Counted from the first letter of the stretch, positions 1 through 6,934 are shown. The stretch: DNA of 10,176 bases from JBHIBD01 sp046758865 (GCA_046758865.1 JBHIBD010000071.1:1-10176), one strand, 5' to 3'. The notes: a model not told the origin generated them from the letters alone. Translations and numbers: made by a program.

Positions 1-2
1 AA

Positions 3-989
3 GAGATGCGCCCAGTGGCAGAAAAAAGGGCCGAGGAAAGGCTACTTGACCTTCTACTGCCACCACTGCCCACAAAGGAGAAGGCAGAAGATGATGAAGA
101 ATCAAAGTCTCGCCATAAGGAGACAAGAGAAAAGCTTAGGAAGAGGCTCCATGAGGGCAAGCTTGAGGACCGCATGGTAGAGATTACTGTGCAGGAAAAA
201 CCCATGGTAGTCCACGGGATGATAGCTGGTACAGAAGACTTGGGCATGGACTTCCAGAACATGCTAGAGAGGATGCTCCCTTCCCGTACACAGACAAGAA
301 AACTCTCTGTGAAGGAAGCCCACCGCATCCTCATCCAGCAGGAGGCAGAAAGGGCCATTGACAAGGAAAGGGCCATCCGGGAGGCAGTAGAGAGGGCGGA
401 AAATACCGGGATAATCTTTATAGACGAGCTGGACAAGGTTGCAGGAAGGGAGACGGGGCGTGGTCCGGATGTCTCCCGCGAAGGGGTTCAGCGCGATATG
501 TTACCCATTATTGAAGGCACCACTGTGGTCACCCGCTACGGCATGGTCAAGACAGACCGTATACTCTTTATCGCGGCCGGTGCCTTTCACGTCTCAAAGC
601 CCTCCGACCTCATTCCAGAGATTCAGGGCCGCTTCCCCATCAGGGTAGAACTCGAAAGCCTTAACAAAGAAGATTTTATAAGAATCCTGCAAGAGCCTAG
701 AAACGCCCTTCTGAAACAATACACTGCCCTGCTCGAGACAGAGGGTCTAAAAGTGAGGTTCGAGGAGGATGCCGTCGAGGAGATAGCCGAGGTTGCGACT
801 AAGGTCAACATGCGCACGCAGAATATTGGTGCACGCCGGCTACACACCGTCATGGAAAAGCTGCTCGAGGATGCCTCGTTTGATGCACCCGACCAGAACC
901 ACAAAGAACTTAAAGTAGACGCCAAATACGTCAAGGAAAAACTAGAGGCCGTAATTGAGGATGAAGACCTGAGCAGGTACATATTGTAG
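3..989 (+). CDS. hslU: ATP-dependent protease ATPase subunit HslU, 3' part (5' end outside window)
   Basis: AAA+ unfoldase that pairs with the HslV peptidase in the cytoplasm, unfolding substrates and feeding them into the HslV chamber. The reading frame is open from the window edge, so the N-terminal region with Walker A is missing; about 328 residues are present against roughly 440 in the family. Counting from the Met at base 6, residues 11-120 form the charged, variable I-domain. Walker B is GIIFIDELDK (135-144), followed by the highly conserved GPDVSREGVQRD (153-164), GMVKTD (179-184), the KPSDLIPEIQGRFPIRVEL block (198-216) and the sensor-2 element IGARRLHTV (274-282). The C-terminus DEDLSRYIL is the family tail that docks into HslV. 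The internal ATG at base 6 is not the true start. hslV is commonly the gene upstream, but it is not visible here. Family assignment is near certain. Confidence 0.97.
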   Translation, partial: EMRPVAEKRAEERLLDLLLPPLPTKEKAEDDEESKSRHKETREKLRKRLHEGKLEDRMVEITVQEKPMVVHGMIAGTEDLGMDFQNMLERMLPSRTQTRKLSVKEAHRILIQQEAERAIDKERAIREAVERAENTGIIFIDELDKVAGRETGRGPDVSREGVQRDMLPIIEGTTVVTRYGMVKTDRILFIAAGAFHVSKPSDLIPEIQGRFPIRVELESLNKEDFIRILQEPRNALLKQYTALLETEGLKVRFEEDAVEEIAEVATKVNMRTQNIGARRLHTVMEKLLEDASFDAPDQNHKELKVDAKYVKEKLEAVIEDEDLSRYIL

Positions 990-1008
990 AAAAGACTCGT
1001 CTTGTAGT

Positions 1009-1026
1009 TGCCCCATTTATGGGGCA
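1009..1026 (+). terminator. Possible hslU terminator hairpin
   Basis: Twenty bases after the hslU stop, TGCCCCAT (1009-1016) and ATGGGGCA (1019-1026) form a compact GC-rich inverted repeat. The practical stem is GCCCC/GGGGC with a short AT loop. The position suits transcription termination. However, the sequence after it (TTATGCAATA) is not a proper T-run, so intrinsic termination would be weak. Confidence 0.4.
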
Positions 1027-1066
1027 TTATGCAATATAGTGTTGAAGCAAGCCCCAACGATTGAAA

Positions 1067-1116
1067 CGTGGCAGCAAGCCATCCGAAGCTACGCGTAGGA
1101 CTGGCAAGCTGCCACG
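1067..1116. repeat. Long imperfect hairpin with 9-base perfect outer arms
   Basis: CGTGGCAGC (1067-1075) is the exact reverse complement of GCTGCCACG (1108-1116). Inside, after an AA/AA mismatch, GCCA (1078-1081) pairs with TGGC (1102-1105), and TCC (1082-1084) can pair with GGA (1098-1100). The centre also contains the 10-base perfect palindrome CTACGCGTAG (1089-1098), which overlaps that inner pairing. No coding frame is supported across it. It resembles REP/MITE-type intergenic palindromes or a structured RNA, and I cannot tell which from one copy. Confidence 0.6.
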
Positions 1117-1167
1117 CTACGGTAATGTGGGGTACGTCTCGGCGCACCACTTTTAGAAATAATGGGC

Positions 1168-1234
1168 AGCCTAGGACTGAAGCCCTGGGCTAGATTACGT
1201 AGATGTTTAACCCGCCTTCAGGGCTGAAGCCCTG
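1168..1234. repeat. Two copies of a short palindromic AGGrCTGAAGCCCTG repeat
   Basis: AGGACTGAAGCCCTG (1173-1187) and AGGGCTGAAGCCCTG (1220-1234) differ at one base of 15 and lie in the same orientation 47 bases apart. The second copy is a clean hairpin, CAGGGC-TGAA-GCCCTG (1219-1234). The first sits in its own stem AGCCTAGG/CCTGGGCT (1168-1175 with 1184-1191, one G-T pair). The pattern is typical of small interspersed intergenic repeats. I see no gene between or around the copies. Confidence 0.55.
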
Positions 1235-1303
1235 CGGCACCCACCGTAATTGCAGAACCTACCAAGCTTATGTAGGAACATCTGGCCCGAAAAGCGCAGA
1301 TAC

Positions 1304-1332
1304 TTGACATAGAATTTCTTACGAACTATCAT
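1304..1332 (+). promoter_or_regulatory. Predicted sigma70-type promoter upstream of moeA
   Basis: A consensus -35 TTGACA (1304-1309) and a 5/6 match -10 TATCAT (1327-1332) are separated by exactly 17 bases. Transcription would start near 1339 and leave a leader of about 200 bases before moeA. That leader contains the inverted repeat at 1391-1478. It is the best promoter-like match in the 546-base gap and has the right orientation for moeA-lnt. Confidence 0.65.
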
Positions 1333-1390
1333 CAATAATATTGAGACCTTTGGAAAAATACCAGAAGAATGCATAACAATGCTCTAGACC

Positions 1391-1478
1391 GTCATTGCGA
1401 GCAAAGCGAAGCAATCTCATGCCTTCTGGTTAAAACCACAGACAAGATTGCTTCGTCGCTTCTGCTCCTCGCAATGAC
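1391..1478. repeat. Interspersed inverted repeat of the GTCATTGCGAG type
   Basis: The left arm begins GTCATTGCGAG (1391-1401) and the right arm ends CTCGCAATGAC (1468-1478), its exact reverse complement. The arms continue as imperfect complements through AAGCGA and AGCAATCT on the left (about 1404-1417) and AGATTGCTTCGTCGCTT on the right (1445-1461). The left arm lacks a few bases that the right arm has. The centre is about 27 bases. From general knowledge, near-identical 'GTCATTGCGAG...AAGCAATCTC' palindromes are scattered between genes in many unrelated bacterial genomes. No transposase is present, so this is a non-autonomous or passive repeat. It would be transcribed as part of the moeA leader and could form a large hairpin. 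Confidence 0.75.
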
Positions 1479-1538
1479 AGCTCTGCTTTGTATTTTGCGG
1501 AGGTCTCATAATAATCCTTTCAGTTGGGGAGATGGATG

Positions 1539-2738
1539 ATGATCGGAGTTGACGAGGCGTATCGAATTGTGCTGGAGAATGTTAGCACGTTGCCCCCCAA
1601 AACGGTAGACATAAGAGACGCTGTAGGTCTCTGCCTTGCAGATGACGTTGTATCAGACATTGATATGCCACCTTTCGACAAATCTGCCATGGACGGTTTT
1701 GCCGTGATTGCCGAAAACACCGCCGTTGGGGCAGAGCTAGAGGTGGTAGAGAATGTAGCTGCCGGGTTTTTGCCTCAGAAGACGGTGGGGGGGAGTCAGT
1801 CCTCAAAGATAATGACTGGCGCCTCGATACCCCAGGGCGCTGATTCAGTGATAAAGGTTGAAGATACGGAGGGTCTGGACGGCGGCCGTGTAAGGCTCCT
1901 GAAACAGGTGAGAAAGGGAGAGAATATCTGCAGGAAGGGGGAAGACTTCAAGTCAGGGCAAGTTGTTCTGGAAAGGGGAAAGGCCTTGAGACCCCAAGAG
2001 ATAGGCGTATTGGCTATGGTTGGGGTACAAAAGGTTAAGGTGTTTTCACCGCCAAAGGTGGGTATCATTTCTACCGGAGACGAGCTGGTGGGGATAGGCC
2101 ATAAGCCGAAGGCTGGACAGATTAGAGACAGCAACAGTTACAGCCTGGCCGCCCAGGCAAAACGGCTCCATGCAGAGGTGGAGTTCCTGGGAAGCGCCAG
2201 AGATAAAAAAAGCGATATCCTGCCTTTGGTAAAGAAAGGACTGAAGAGAGACATCTTACTCATGACGGGCGGCGTCTCTATGGGAGAATGTGACCTTGTG
2301 GTTGACGTGCTCCAGGATGCAAGTGTAGGTGTATTCTTCCACAAGGTGGCCCTTCGCCCCGGAAAGCCCATTGTATTTGGGAAGAAATATAAGACCCTGG
2401 TGTTTGGCCTACCCGGAAATCCTGTGGCCACATATGTAAACTTTGAGCTGTTTGTCAGACCGGCCATCCGCAAGATGATGGGTTTTGAAGACGTTTGCCG
2501 AACTATAATAAAGGCACAAATGGAGACGAAGCTGTCCAGAAAGAGGGCGCGCAGGGAGTATAGACCCGCCCGCCTGAGAATGGAGGACGGGAGGTTTTAT
2601 GTGGCCCCTGTTGAATGGCATGGCTCGGCAGACCTCCTGGGAACAACAAGGGGAAATTCCCTCCTCATAATCCCGGAACAGACAGAAAGCATATCACCAG
2701 GTGATGAGGTCGAGGTTATGGTCACTGGGGAACTTTAG
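1539..2738 (+). CDS. moeA: Molybdopterin molybdenumtransferase MoeA
   Basis: Cytoplasmic enzyme that inserts molybdate into adenylylated molybdopterin, the last common step of molybdenum cofactor synthesis. I chose the ATG at 1539 because it gives the family-like start MIGVDEAYRI and lies 7 bases after GGGGAG (1526-1531). An ATG at 1536 and a TTG at 1524 are in-frame alternatives. The resulting 399 residues match the usual length of about 400. Visible motifs are DKSAMDGFAV (47-56), MTGASIP (92-98), the MoCF-domain STGDEL (178-183), GQIRDSN (193-199), TGGVSMGECD (243-252), RPGKP (273-277) and GLPGNPVAT (290-298). A C-terminal beta-barrel domain IV follows (about 320-399). It presumably heads a transcript with lnt, which starts 25 bases after its stop. 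No other Mo-cofactor gene is in the window, so a molybdoenzyme user must be encoded elsewhere. Confidence 0.96.
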   Translation: MIGVDEAYRIVLENVSTLPPKTVDIRDAVGLCLADDVVSDIDMPPFDKSAMDGFAVIAENTAVGAELEVVENVAAGFLPQKTVGGSQSSKIMTGASIPQGADSVIKVEDTEGLDGGRVRLLKQVRKGENICRKGEDFKSGQVVLERGKALRPQEIGVLAMVGVQKVKVFSPPKVGIISTGDELVGIGHKPKAGQIRDSNSYSLAAQAKRLHAEVEFLGSARDKKSDILPLVKKGLKRDILLMTGGVSMGECDLVVDVLQDASVGVFFHKVALRPGKPIVFGKKYKTLVFGLPGNPVATYVNFELFVRPAIRKMMGFEDVCRTIIKAQMETKLSRKRARREYRPARLRMEDGRFYVAPVEWHGSADLLGTTRGNSLLIIPEQTESISPGDEVEVMVTGEL

Positions 2739-2763
2739 CGACTTGGACAATTAACACAAAATC

Positions 2764-4356
2764 GTGACTACTAAAGGCGTCTCCCAAGACCCAGGCACTC
2801 GTTCAGATTGGACGCGCTATCTCTGGAAGGACCTTCCTGTAGTAGTCCTCACCGTTCTTTTTCTGTCCCTCTCATACCCTGAGCCAGACATGGGCCACTT
2901 TGCATGGATTGCCCTGGTGCCATGGTTTTTGCTCATAGGCTTAAGGGAGTCTCCACCTATACTAACCTCCTTTCTTATTGGAGTAGGATTCTTTGTATAC
3001 AATTCCTATTGGCTTGGTTATGTAACCTATGCAGGCTGGTTGGGGTTGAGCTTCTACCAGGTGGCCTATTTTGTGGCCTTTGCCGCAGCCTGCAATTTTC
3101 TGTATAGGACCCTTGGGGTGCCCCTCTTTCTCTTTGCGCCATTTCTTTGGGTTTCACAGGAGTATTTGCGGAGCTTTGTCCTTACAGGCTTTCCGTGGTT
3201 CTTCCTTGCGCACACACAGTACAGCTACCTGTCCATCATACAGATATCTGATGTAACGGGTGCCTACGGGGTGTCATTTATGGTGGTAATTATCAACGCA
3301 TGCTTTGCCGAGGGCATACTGCGCTGGTGGCGTGGCAAGACCCCTCACATGCCCTTTACCCTTGCCTTTGTCATCGCCCTGGTGCCTCTTTCCTATGGTA
3401 TGTTTCGCCTTTCCGGACTGAGTATAGAGGAAGGACCTCGGCTCTCTATAGTGCAGGGCAATATCCCCATATCCCTTAAGATGGATGAGCGACTTGAGCA
3501 GAGGAAGGCAAATCTTAGCAAATATCTCGGCCTCTCCAGAAAGGTGAAGACAGGTTCTACAGACCTCGTGGTATGGCCAGAGACTATGGCACCCGGGCTC
3601 TTAAATATAGACCCAAGACTCTTCGGGAGGGAGATAGACCACCTGAGCCAGTCCTCCCTGAAGGAACTCGCAGAAGACCTCCAAACCTACCTACTTGTAG
3701 GCGGAATAGCAATGGACCCAGATAAAGATGAGACATTCTACAATAGCGCCTTTCTCTATAATCCGGAAGGGAAGCTTATTGATAGATATGATAAGCTTCA
3801 CCTTGTACCGTTTGGTGAGTACACGCCACTCAAGGAGTACTTTCCGTTCCTCAGAAAGATGGTCCCCTACCAGACAGGGCTCTCACCAGGAAAGGACTGG
3901 CATATGCTCACCATTAAGACCCGCAACCAGAGGGAATTCCATTTCGCTACCCTTATCTGCTACGAAGATACGGTCCCACAACTGGTCAGGCGGTTTAAGC
4001 ATCTGGGGGCCGATTTCATGATAAACATCACAAATGACGGGTGGTTCGGTGACAGTGCGGAGTTAGACCAGCACCTTGCCATCATGGTCCTGAGGGCCGT
4101 AGAGAATCGGGTAGGGATAGTCCGTGCGGCCAATACAGGCATCTCTACCTTTGTCGCCCCAACTGGGGACATCTATAAACTGCTCCACCAGGACGGTAAA
4201 CGCAGGGAGGTAGAGGGCATCCTGGAGGCAAACGTGCTCCTCTCACCGGGGGAAAAGAGCTGGTACACTGTTCACGGCGACATATTCGCACAGCTATGCC
4301 TGGCAATTTCCTTTGGGTTACTGGTTGGGCCCACCCTTAGGCGATTTTACGCTTGA
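2764..4356 (+). CDS. lnt: Apolipoprotein N-acyltransferase Lnt
   Basis: Inner-membrane enzyme that transfers an acyl chain from phospholipid to the N-terminal cysteine of apolipoproteins, the third step of lipoprotein maturation. The 530-residue product has several hydrophobic segments in residues 25-215, then a periplasmic nitrilase-like domain (about 225-490) and a final membrane helix (about 505-523). The catalytic triad is visible as Glu273 (VVWPETMAPG), Lys344 (RYDKLHLVPFGEYTP) and Cys399 (ATLICYED). The supporting glutamates at 352 and 401 are kept. NITNDGWFGDS (421-431), Q436-H437 and RAANTGIS (454-461) are standard Lnt blocks. The start is a GTG with no obvious Shine-Dalgarno sequence. 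An in-frame TAA at 2752 limits extension, and the next ATG lies inside the first membrane region, so GTG 2764 is the only reasonable choice. Weak initiation may rely on coupling to moeA. The stop overlaps the -35 box of the mreB promoter. Confidence 0.96.
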   Translation: MTTKGVSQDPGTRSDWTRYLWKDLPVVVLTVLFLSLSYPEPDMGHFAWIALVPWFLLIGLRESPPILTSFLIGVGFFVYNSYWLGYVTYAGWLGLSFYQVAYFVAFAAACNFLYRTLGVPLFLFAPFLWVSQEYLRSFVLTGFPWFFLAHTQYSYLSIIQISDVTGAYGVSFMVVIINACFAEGILRWWRGKTPHMPFTLAFVIALVPLSYGMFRLSGLSIEEGPRLSIVQGNIPISLKMDERLEQRKANLSKYLGLSRKVKTGSTDLVVWPETMAPGLLNIDPRLFGREIDHLSQSSLKELAEDLQTYLLVGGIAMDPDKDETFYNSAFLYNPEGKLIDRYDKLHLVPFGEYTPLKEYFPFLRKMVPYQTGLSPGKDWHMLTIKTRNQREFHFATLICYEDTVPQLVRRFKHLGADFMINITNDGWFGDSAELDQHLAIMVLRAVENRVGIVRAANTGISTFVAPTGDIYKLLHQDGKRREVEGILEANVLLSPGEKSWYTVHGDIFAQLCLAISFGLLVGPTLRRFYA

Positions 4357-4380
4357 CATGGACCTAGGTCGTAATATAAT
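4353..4380 (+). promoter_or_regulatory. Strong sigma70-type promoter of the mreBCD-mrdA-rodA cluster
   Basis: TTGACA (4353-4358) and TATAAT (4375-4380) are both perfect consensus hexamers separated by 16 bases. The -35 box includes the lnt stop codon. Transcription should begin near 4387, giving a leader of about 160 bases before mreB. The spacer contains the perfect 10-base palindrome GACCTAGGTC (4361-4370), a possible operator. Confidence 0.8.
4361..4370. promoter_or_regulatory. Candidate operator palindrome between -35 and -10
   Basis: GACCTAGGTC is its own reverse complement and lies entirely within the 16-base spacer of the mreB promoter, where a bound dimer would block or distort RNA polymerase contact. 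The palindrome does not extend on either side. Function is inferred from position only. Confidence 0.35.
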
Positions 4381-4496
4381 CAGGGCTTATAGGTGAAGGG
4401 GAATGGCAATAAACACAGAAAGAATCTTATAAGTGGAGTATTAGCTTTAGAGAAAAATTTTTTGGACTGAGGCATCAATATATAGTATACAAAATC

Positions 4497-4514
4497 ATTT
4501 ATAGTGCTATAAAT
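4497..4514. promoter_or_regulatory. AT-rich 18-base inverted repeat in the mreB leader
   Basis: ATTTATAG (4497-4504) and CTATAAAT (4507-4514) are exact reverse complements around a central TG, ending 35 bases before the mreB start. It could be a dimer binding site or a weak RNA hairpin near the ribosome site. The rest of the leader (4387-4549) is AT-rich with no clear gene apart from a doubtful 9-codon reading frame at 4403-4432. Confidence 0.35.
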
Positions 4515-4549
4515 TGACACCCAATCCTTCGTATTCTATGGAGTAAACC

Positions 4550-5605
4550 ATGCATCCAGTAGATTTCTTTATGGGAGTCATGTCTTCGGACATGGGCATA
4601 GACCTGGGCACTGTAAATACACTGATTTGCATGCCCGGTCAGGGGGTAGTACTATTCGAGCCAAGCGTGGTAGCGGTGCGGCCTGGGACGAGTGATGTCC
4701 TATTGAATGGAAAGGCAGTAGGAAACACCGCAAGGGCCATGTTTGAAAAAGCACCTTCCACCATAATCGTAACAAGGCCGTTAAGGGATGGGGTTATTGC
4801 CGACTTTGACCTAACCGAGGCCATGCTTAGGTACTTTATACGCAAGGTGCATAAGAGGAAGTGGGGCGTAAGGCCACGTGTAATAATAGCAATACCTGCC
4901 GGCATAACGGCCGTGGAAAAACGCGCTGTGGTAAACTCCTTAGAGAGGGCGGGTGCACGTGACGTGTATCTAATCAGTGAGCCAAAGGCCGCTGCTATAG
5001 GTTGTGGGCTGCCTATAAGCGAGCCTATGGCCCATATGATAGTGGACGTCGGTGGCGGCACGACGGAGGTAGCGGTCATCTCTCTGGGCGATGTCTTCAC
5101 CCAGGCAAGCCTGCGTGTGGCAGGTGATAAGATGGATGAGGCCATAATAAAATACATGAGGGCGAACTATAACCTTGAGATTGGTTACCGCACGGCTGAG
5201 AGCGTAAAGATAGACATAGGCTCTGCGTACCCAACCAATGGTGAGACCACCATGGATGTGAGGGGGAGGGATGCAATTGCGGGCCTGCCTAGGTCTGTTG
5301 AAGTTAACTCTGAGGAGATGAGGGAGGCCTTGAGAGGACCCGTTGATCAGATTATCGATGCAGTAAAGACGGTGCTTGAGCAAACAGCACCTGAACTGGC
5401 CTCAGACCTGCTAGAACACGGCATGGTGTTGGCAGGTGGTGGGGCGCTTCTCAGGGGACTGGACAGGTTACTGCACGAAGAGACCGGTATACCTGTCCAC
5501 GTAGCAGAAGACCCAATTACAGTAGTAGCTAGGGGCACGGGTGTGTTGCTAGAGAATCTAGACCTTTATAAAGATGTATTACGGGATGAGGACGCGGAGG
5601 AATAG
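4550..5605 (+). CDS. mreB: Rod shape-determining protein MreB
   Basis: Bacterial actin homologue that polymerises on the inner face of the cytoplasmic membrane and directs the elongation machinery. The product has 351 residues, the usual size being about 335-350. The actin-fold ATPase motifs are in order: phosphate-1 MGIDLGTVNTLI (15-26), connect-1 around AIPAGITAVEKRA (114-126), the glutamate block SEPKAAAIG (143-151), phosphate-2 MIVDVGGGTTEVAV (163-176) and the adenosine motif MVLAGGGALLRG (292-303). The start ATG at 4550 is preceded by GGAG (4540-4543) with a 6-base spacer, the clearest ribosome site in the cluster. The second Glu of the usual EEPMAAAIG block, equivalent to the ATPase Glu, is kept as Glu144. 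The neighbouring residues differ (Ser143, Lys146). It is the first gene of the elongasome cluster, and its 3' end overlaps mreC. Confidence 0.97.
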   Translation: MHPVDFFMGVMSSDMGIDLGTVNTLICMPGQGVVLFEPSVVAVRPGTSDVLLNGKAVGNTARAMFEKAPSTIIVTRPLRDGVIADFDLTEAMLRYFIRKVHKRKWGVRPRVIIAIPAGITAVEKRAVVNSLERAGARDVYLISEPKAAAIGCGLPISEPMAHMIVDVGGGTTEVAVISLGDVFTQASLRVAGDKMDEAIIKYMRANYNLEIGYRTAESVKIDIGSAYPTNGETTMDVRGRDAIAGLPRSVEVNSEEMREALRGPVDQIIDAVKTVLEQTAPELASDLLEHGMVLAGGGALLRGLDRLLHEETGIPVHVAEDPITVVARGTGVLLENLDLYKDVLRDEDAEE

Positions 5606-6413
5606 GAGAAAACGTTTTCTTAAGATACTCTTGCCGGTAATAATTCCACTGGTGGTGTGCCTGTCACTGCTGGCCCTTCCGTTTAGATTCTCCAACCACA
5701 TAAAGACTACCCTTTCCAGGCCTCTTGTGCCTCTCCAGAAGGCATTTCTCACAGCAGGTGACGCGGTAAAGAAGGCCTTTCTATGGATACCACAATCATG
5801 GCGCGCCTCTGATGAAGTAAGAGACCTGGAGGAAGAGGTCTTTCTCCTGGAAAACATGGTTGTGGTTCAAAAAGCGACTATAGACCGCCTGCGGACAAAG
5901 TTGACCTCCGTGACGGAATATTATGGAGAAGGCAGCCTGGACCAAAGGCCACTTCTCGCCAATGTTGTGGCCTATGACACATCCGACCTGAGAAAGAGCG
6001 TGTTGATTGATGTGGGCTCTCAACACGGTGTTACCGAGAACAGCGTGGTGATTGCCGATGCTGCACTGATGGGAAGGGTTTCGGCAGTTGGTAAGTCCAC
6101 AAGCAGGGTGCTCCTAATAACGGACCCCGCCTCAAAGGTGCCTGCGCGCATATTAGAAACAGATGATGTGGGCATAGTCGAAGGAGGTTCTGGGGACATA
6201 TGCAGACTCAAGTACCTGTCGAGATGGGGACAAAAGGTGGAAAAGGGATACAAAGTAGTGTCCTCGCCGATAGGTGGGGTGTTTCCCGACGCGCTCTTTA
6301 TAGCCACTGTGTCGGAGGACGTTGAGGACGAAAGCTCGTCTTATAAGACACTAAGACTAAGACCCAGGGTGGACCCTGGCGGGGTTAGTACTGTTATGGT
6401 GCTCAAGAGGTAG
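5574..6413 (+). CDS. mreC: Rod shape-determining protein MreC
   Basis: Bitopic inner-membrane protein whose periplasmic part binds and activates PBP2, linking MreB to wall synthesis. The product has 279 residues. A strongly basic cytoplasmic start (MRTRRNRRKRF) leads into one membrane helix (about 17-37). A coiled-coil with heptad-like leucines and valines follows (about 79-115), and then the beta-rich MreC core from about 125. Core signatures include KSVLIDVGSQHGVTENSVVI (141-160, cut at 20), GRVSAVGKSTSRVLLITD (167-184) and SSPIGGVFPDALFIATV (230-246). It lacks the proline-rich tail seen in E. coli MreC. The start may be the ATG at 5574 or at 5586, and neither has a clear Shine-Dalgarno site. 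Either choice overlaps the mreB end (by 32 or 20 bases), which favours translational coupling. Confidence 0.94.
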   Translation: MYYGMRTRRNRRKRFLKILLPVIIPLVVCLSLLALPFRFSNHIKTTLSRPLVPLQKAFLTAGDAVKKAFLWIPQSWRASDEVRDLEEEVFLLENMVVVQKATIDRLRTKLTSVTEYYGEGSLDQRPLLANVVAYDTSDLRKSVLIDVGSQHGVTENSVVIADAALMGRVSAVGKSTSRVLLITDPASKVPARILETDDVGIVEGGSGDICRLKYLSRWGQKVEKGYKVVSSPIGGVFPDALFIATVSEDVEDESSSYKTLRLRPRVDPGGVSTVMVLKR

Positions 6414-6439
6414 CCCTCCGTACGCAAGACAATACTCAA

Positions 6440-6934
6440 ATGCTGTGGGTAATCTTGATAGTCTGTGCATTATTTATCTCTATTCTGGAGAGTACAACCT
6501 TCAGTCAGATAGAGTTCCTTGGTATAAAGCCGGACCTTTTCCTTATCTTCGCGGTCCTTTCTGCACTGAACCTAGACCTTCCCGAGGCCGGTCTATCTGC
6601 CTGCCTTATGGGCCTCTGTAAGGACGTCCTCTCGGAAGGGCCTCTGGGCATGAACGCCTCCTTCTTTATTGGAGTTGCCATCCTGATAGGCCTGTCAAGG
6701 CACAAGATATACACAAACAATATATTGGTGCAGCTACTTGTTGTCCTCACAGCCTCCATTGTTCACCGAGGAGGCTCTGCCCTCATCGTGTGGCTTTCCT
6801 ACGGAACTCTTTCCCTGGTGCCCACGTTTTTAAATATATTTGTGGGCGCAGTCTACACCGCCGCTTTGGCCTCCGGGCCGTACTTCCTCTTTAAGAAGTA
6901 TAGGCCGTTACGACTCAGACGAGATGTATTCTAA
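6440..6934 (+). CDS. mreD: Rod shape-determining protein MreD
   Basis: Small polytopic inner-membrane protein of the elongasome, thought to work with MreC in regulating PBP2. The 164-residue product is mostly hydrophobic, with about five or six membrane segments: roughly 2-18, 31-47, 50-62, 71-85, 95-120 and 125-151. It ends in a basic cytoplasmic tail (FKKYRPLRLRRDVF). The MreD-type motif is visible: PDLFLIF (31-37), then GLCKDVLSEGPLGMNA (58-73), where the conserved Gly, Asp and later Gly residues fall. MreD diverges in sequence, so the call rests on these motifs, the size, and the position between mreC and mrdA. There is no good Shine-Dalgarno site before the ATG. The 3' end overlaps the PBP2 start by 11 bases. 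Confidence 0.92.
   Translation: MLWVILIVCALFISILESTTFSQIEFLGIKPDLFLIFAVLSALNLDLPEAGLSACLMGLCKDVLSEGPLGMNASFFIGVAILIGLSRHKIYTNNILVQLLVVLTASIVHRGGSALIVWLSYGTLSLVPTFLNIFVGAVYTAALASGPYFLFKKYRPLRLRRDVF

Noticed and set aside
623..1150. Long antisense reading frame (175 codons) across the hslU end and intergenic region
   Set aside because: Its first half mirrors the conserved hslU coding strand and its second half runs through palindromic repeats. The composition is serine-rich as expected for a shadow frame, and no domain is recognisable.
1391..1478. CRISPR array or insertion sequence in the hslU-moeA gap
   Set aside because: Repeats are palindromic pairs without regular spacing or unique spacers, and there is no transposase reading frame.
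4514..4542. Second TTGACA (4514-4519) as another mreB promoter
   Set aside because: At 17 bases spacing the -10 would be TATGGA, a poor match that overlaps the mreB ribosome site, leaving no room for a transcript to start usefully before the ATG.
4639..5157. Antisense reading frame (172 codons) within mreB
   Set aside because: It lies fully inside a strongly conserved gene and has no recognisable motif or ribosome site.
6840..6923. N-terminal extension of PBP2 from an in-frame TTG
   Set aside because: The extra 28 residues read mreD in the wrong frame, are not membrane-like or signal-like, and the ATG at 6924 places the membrane helix at the usual position.
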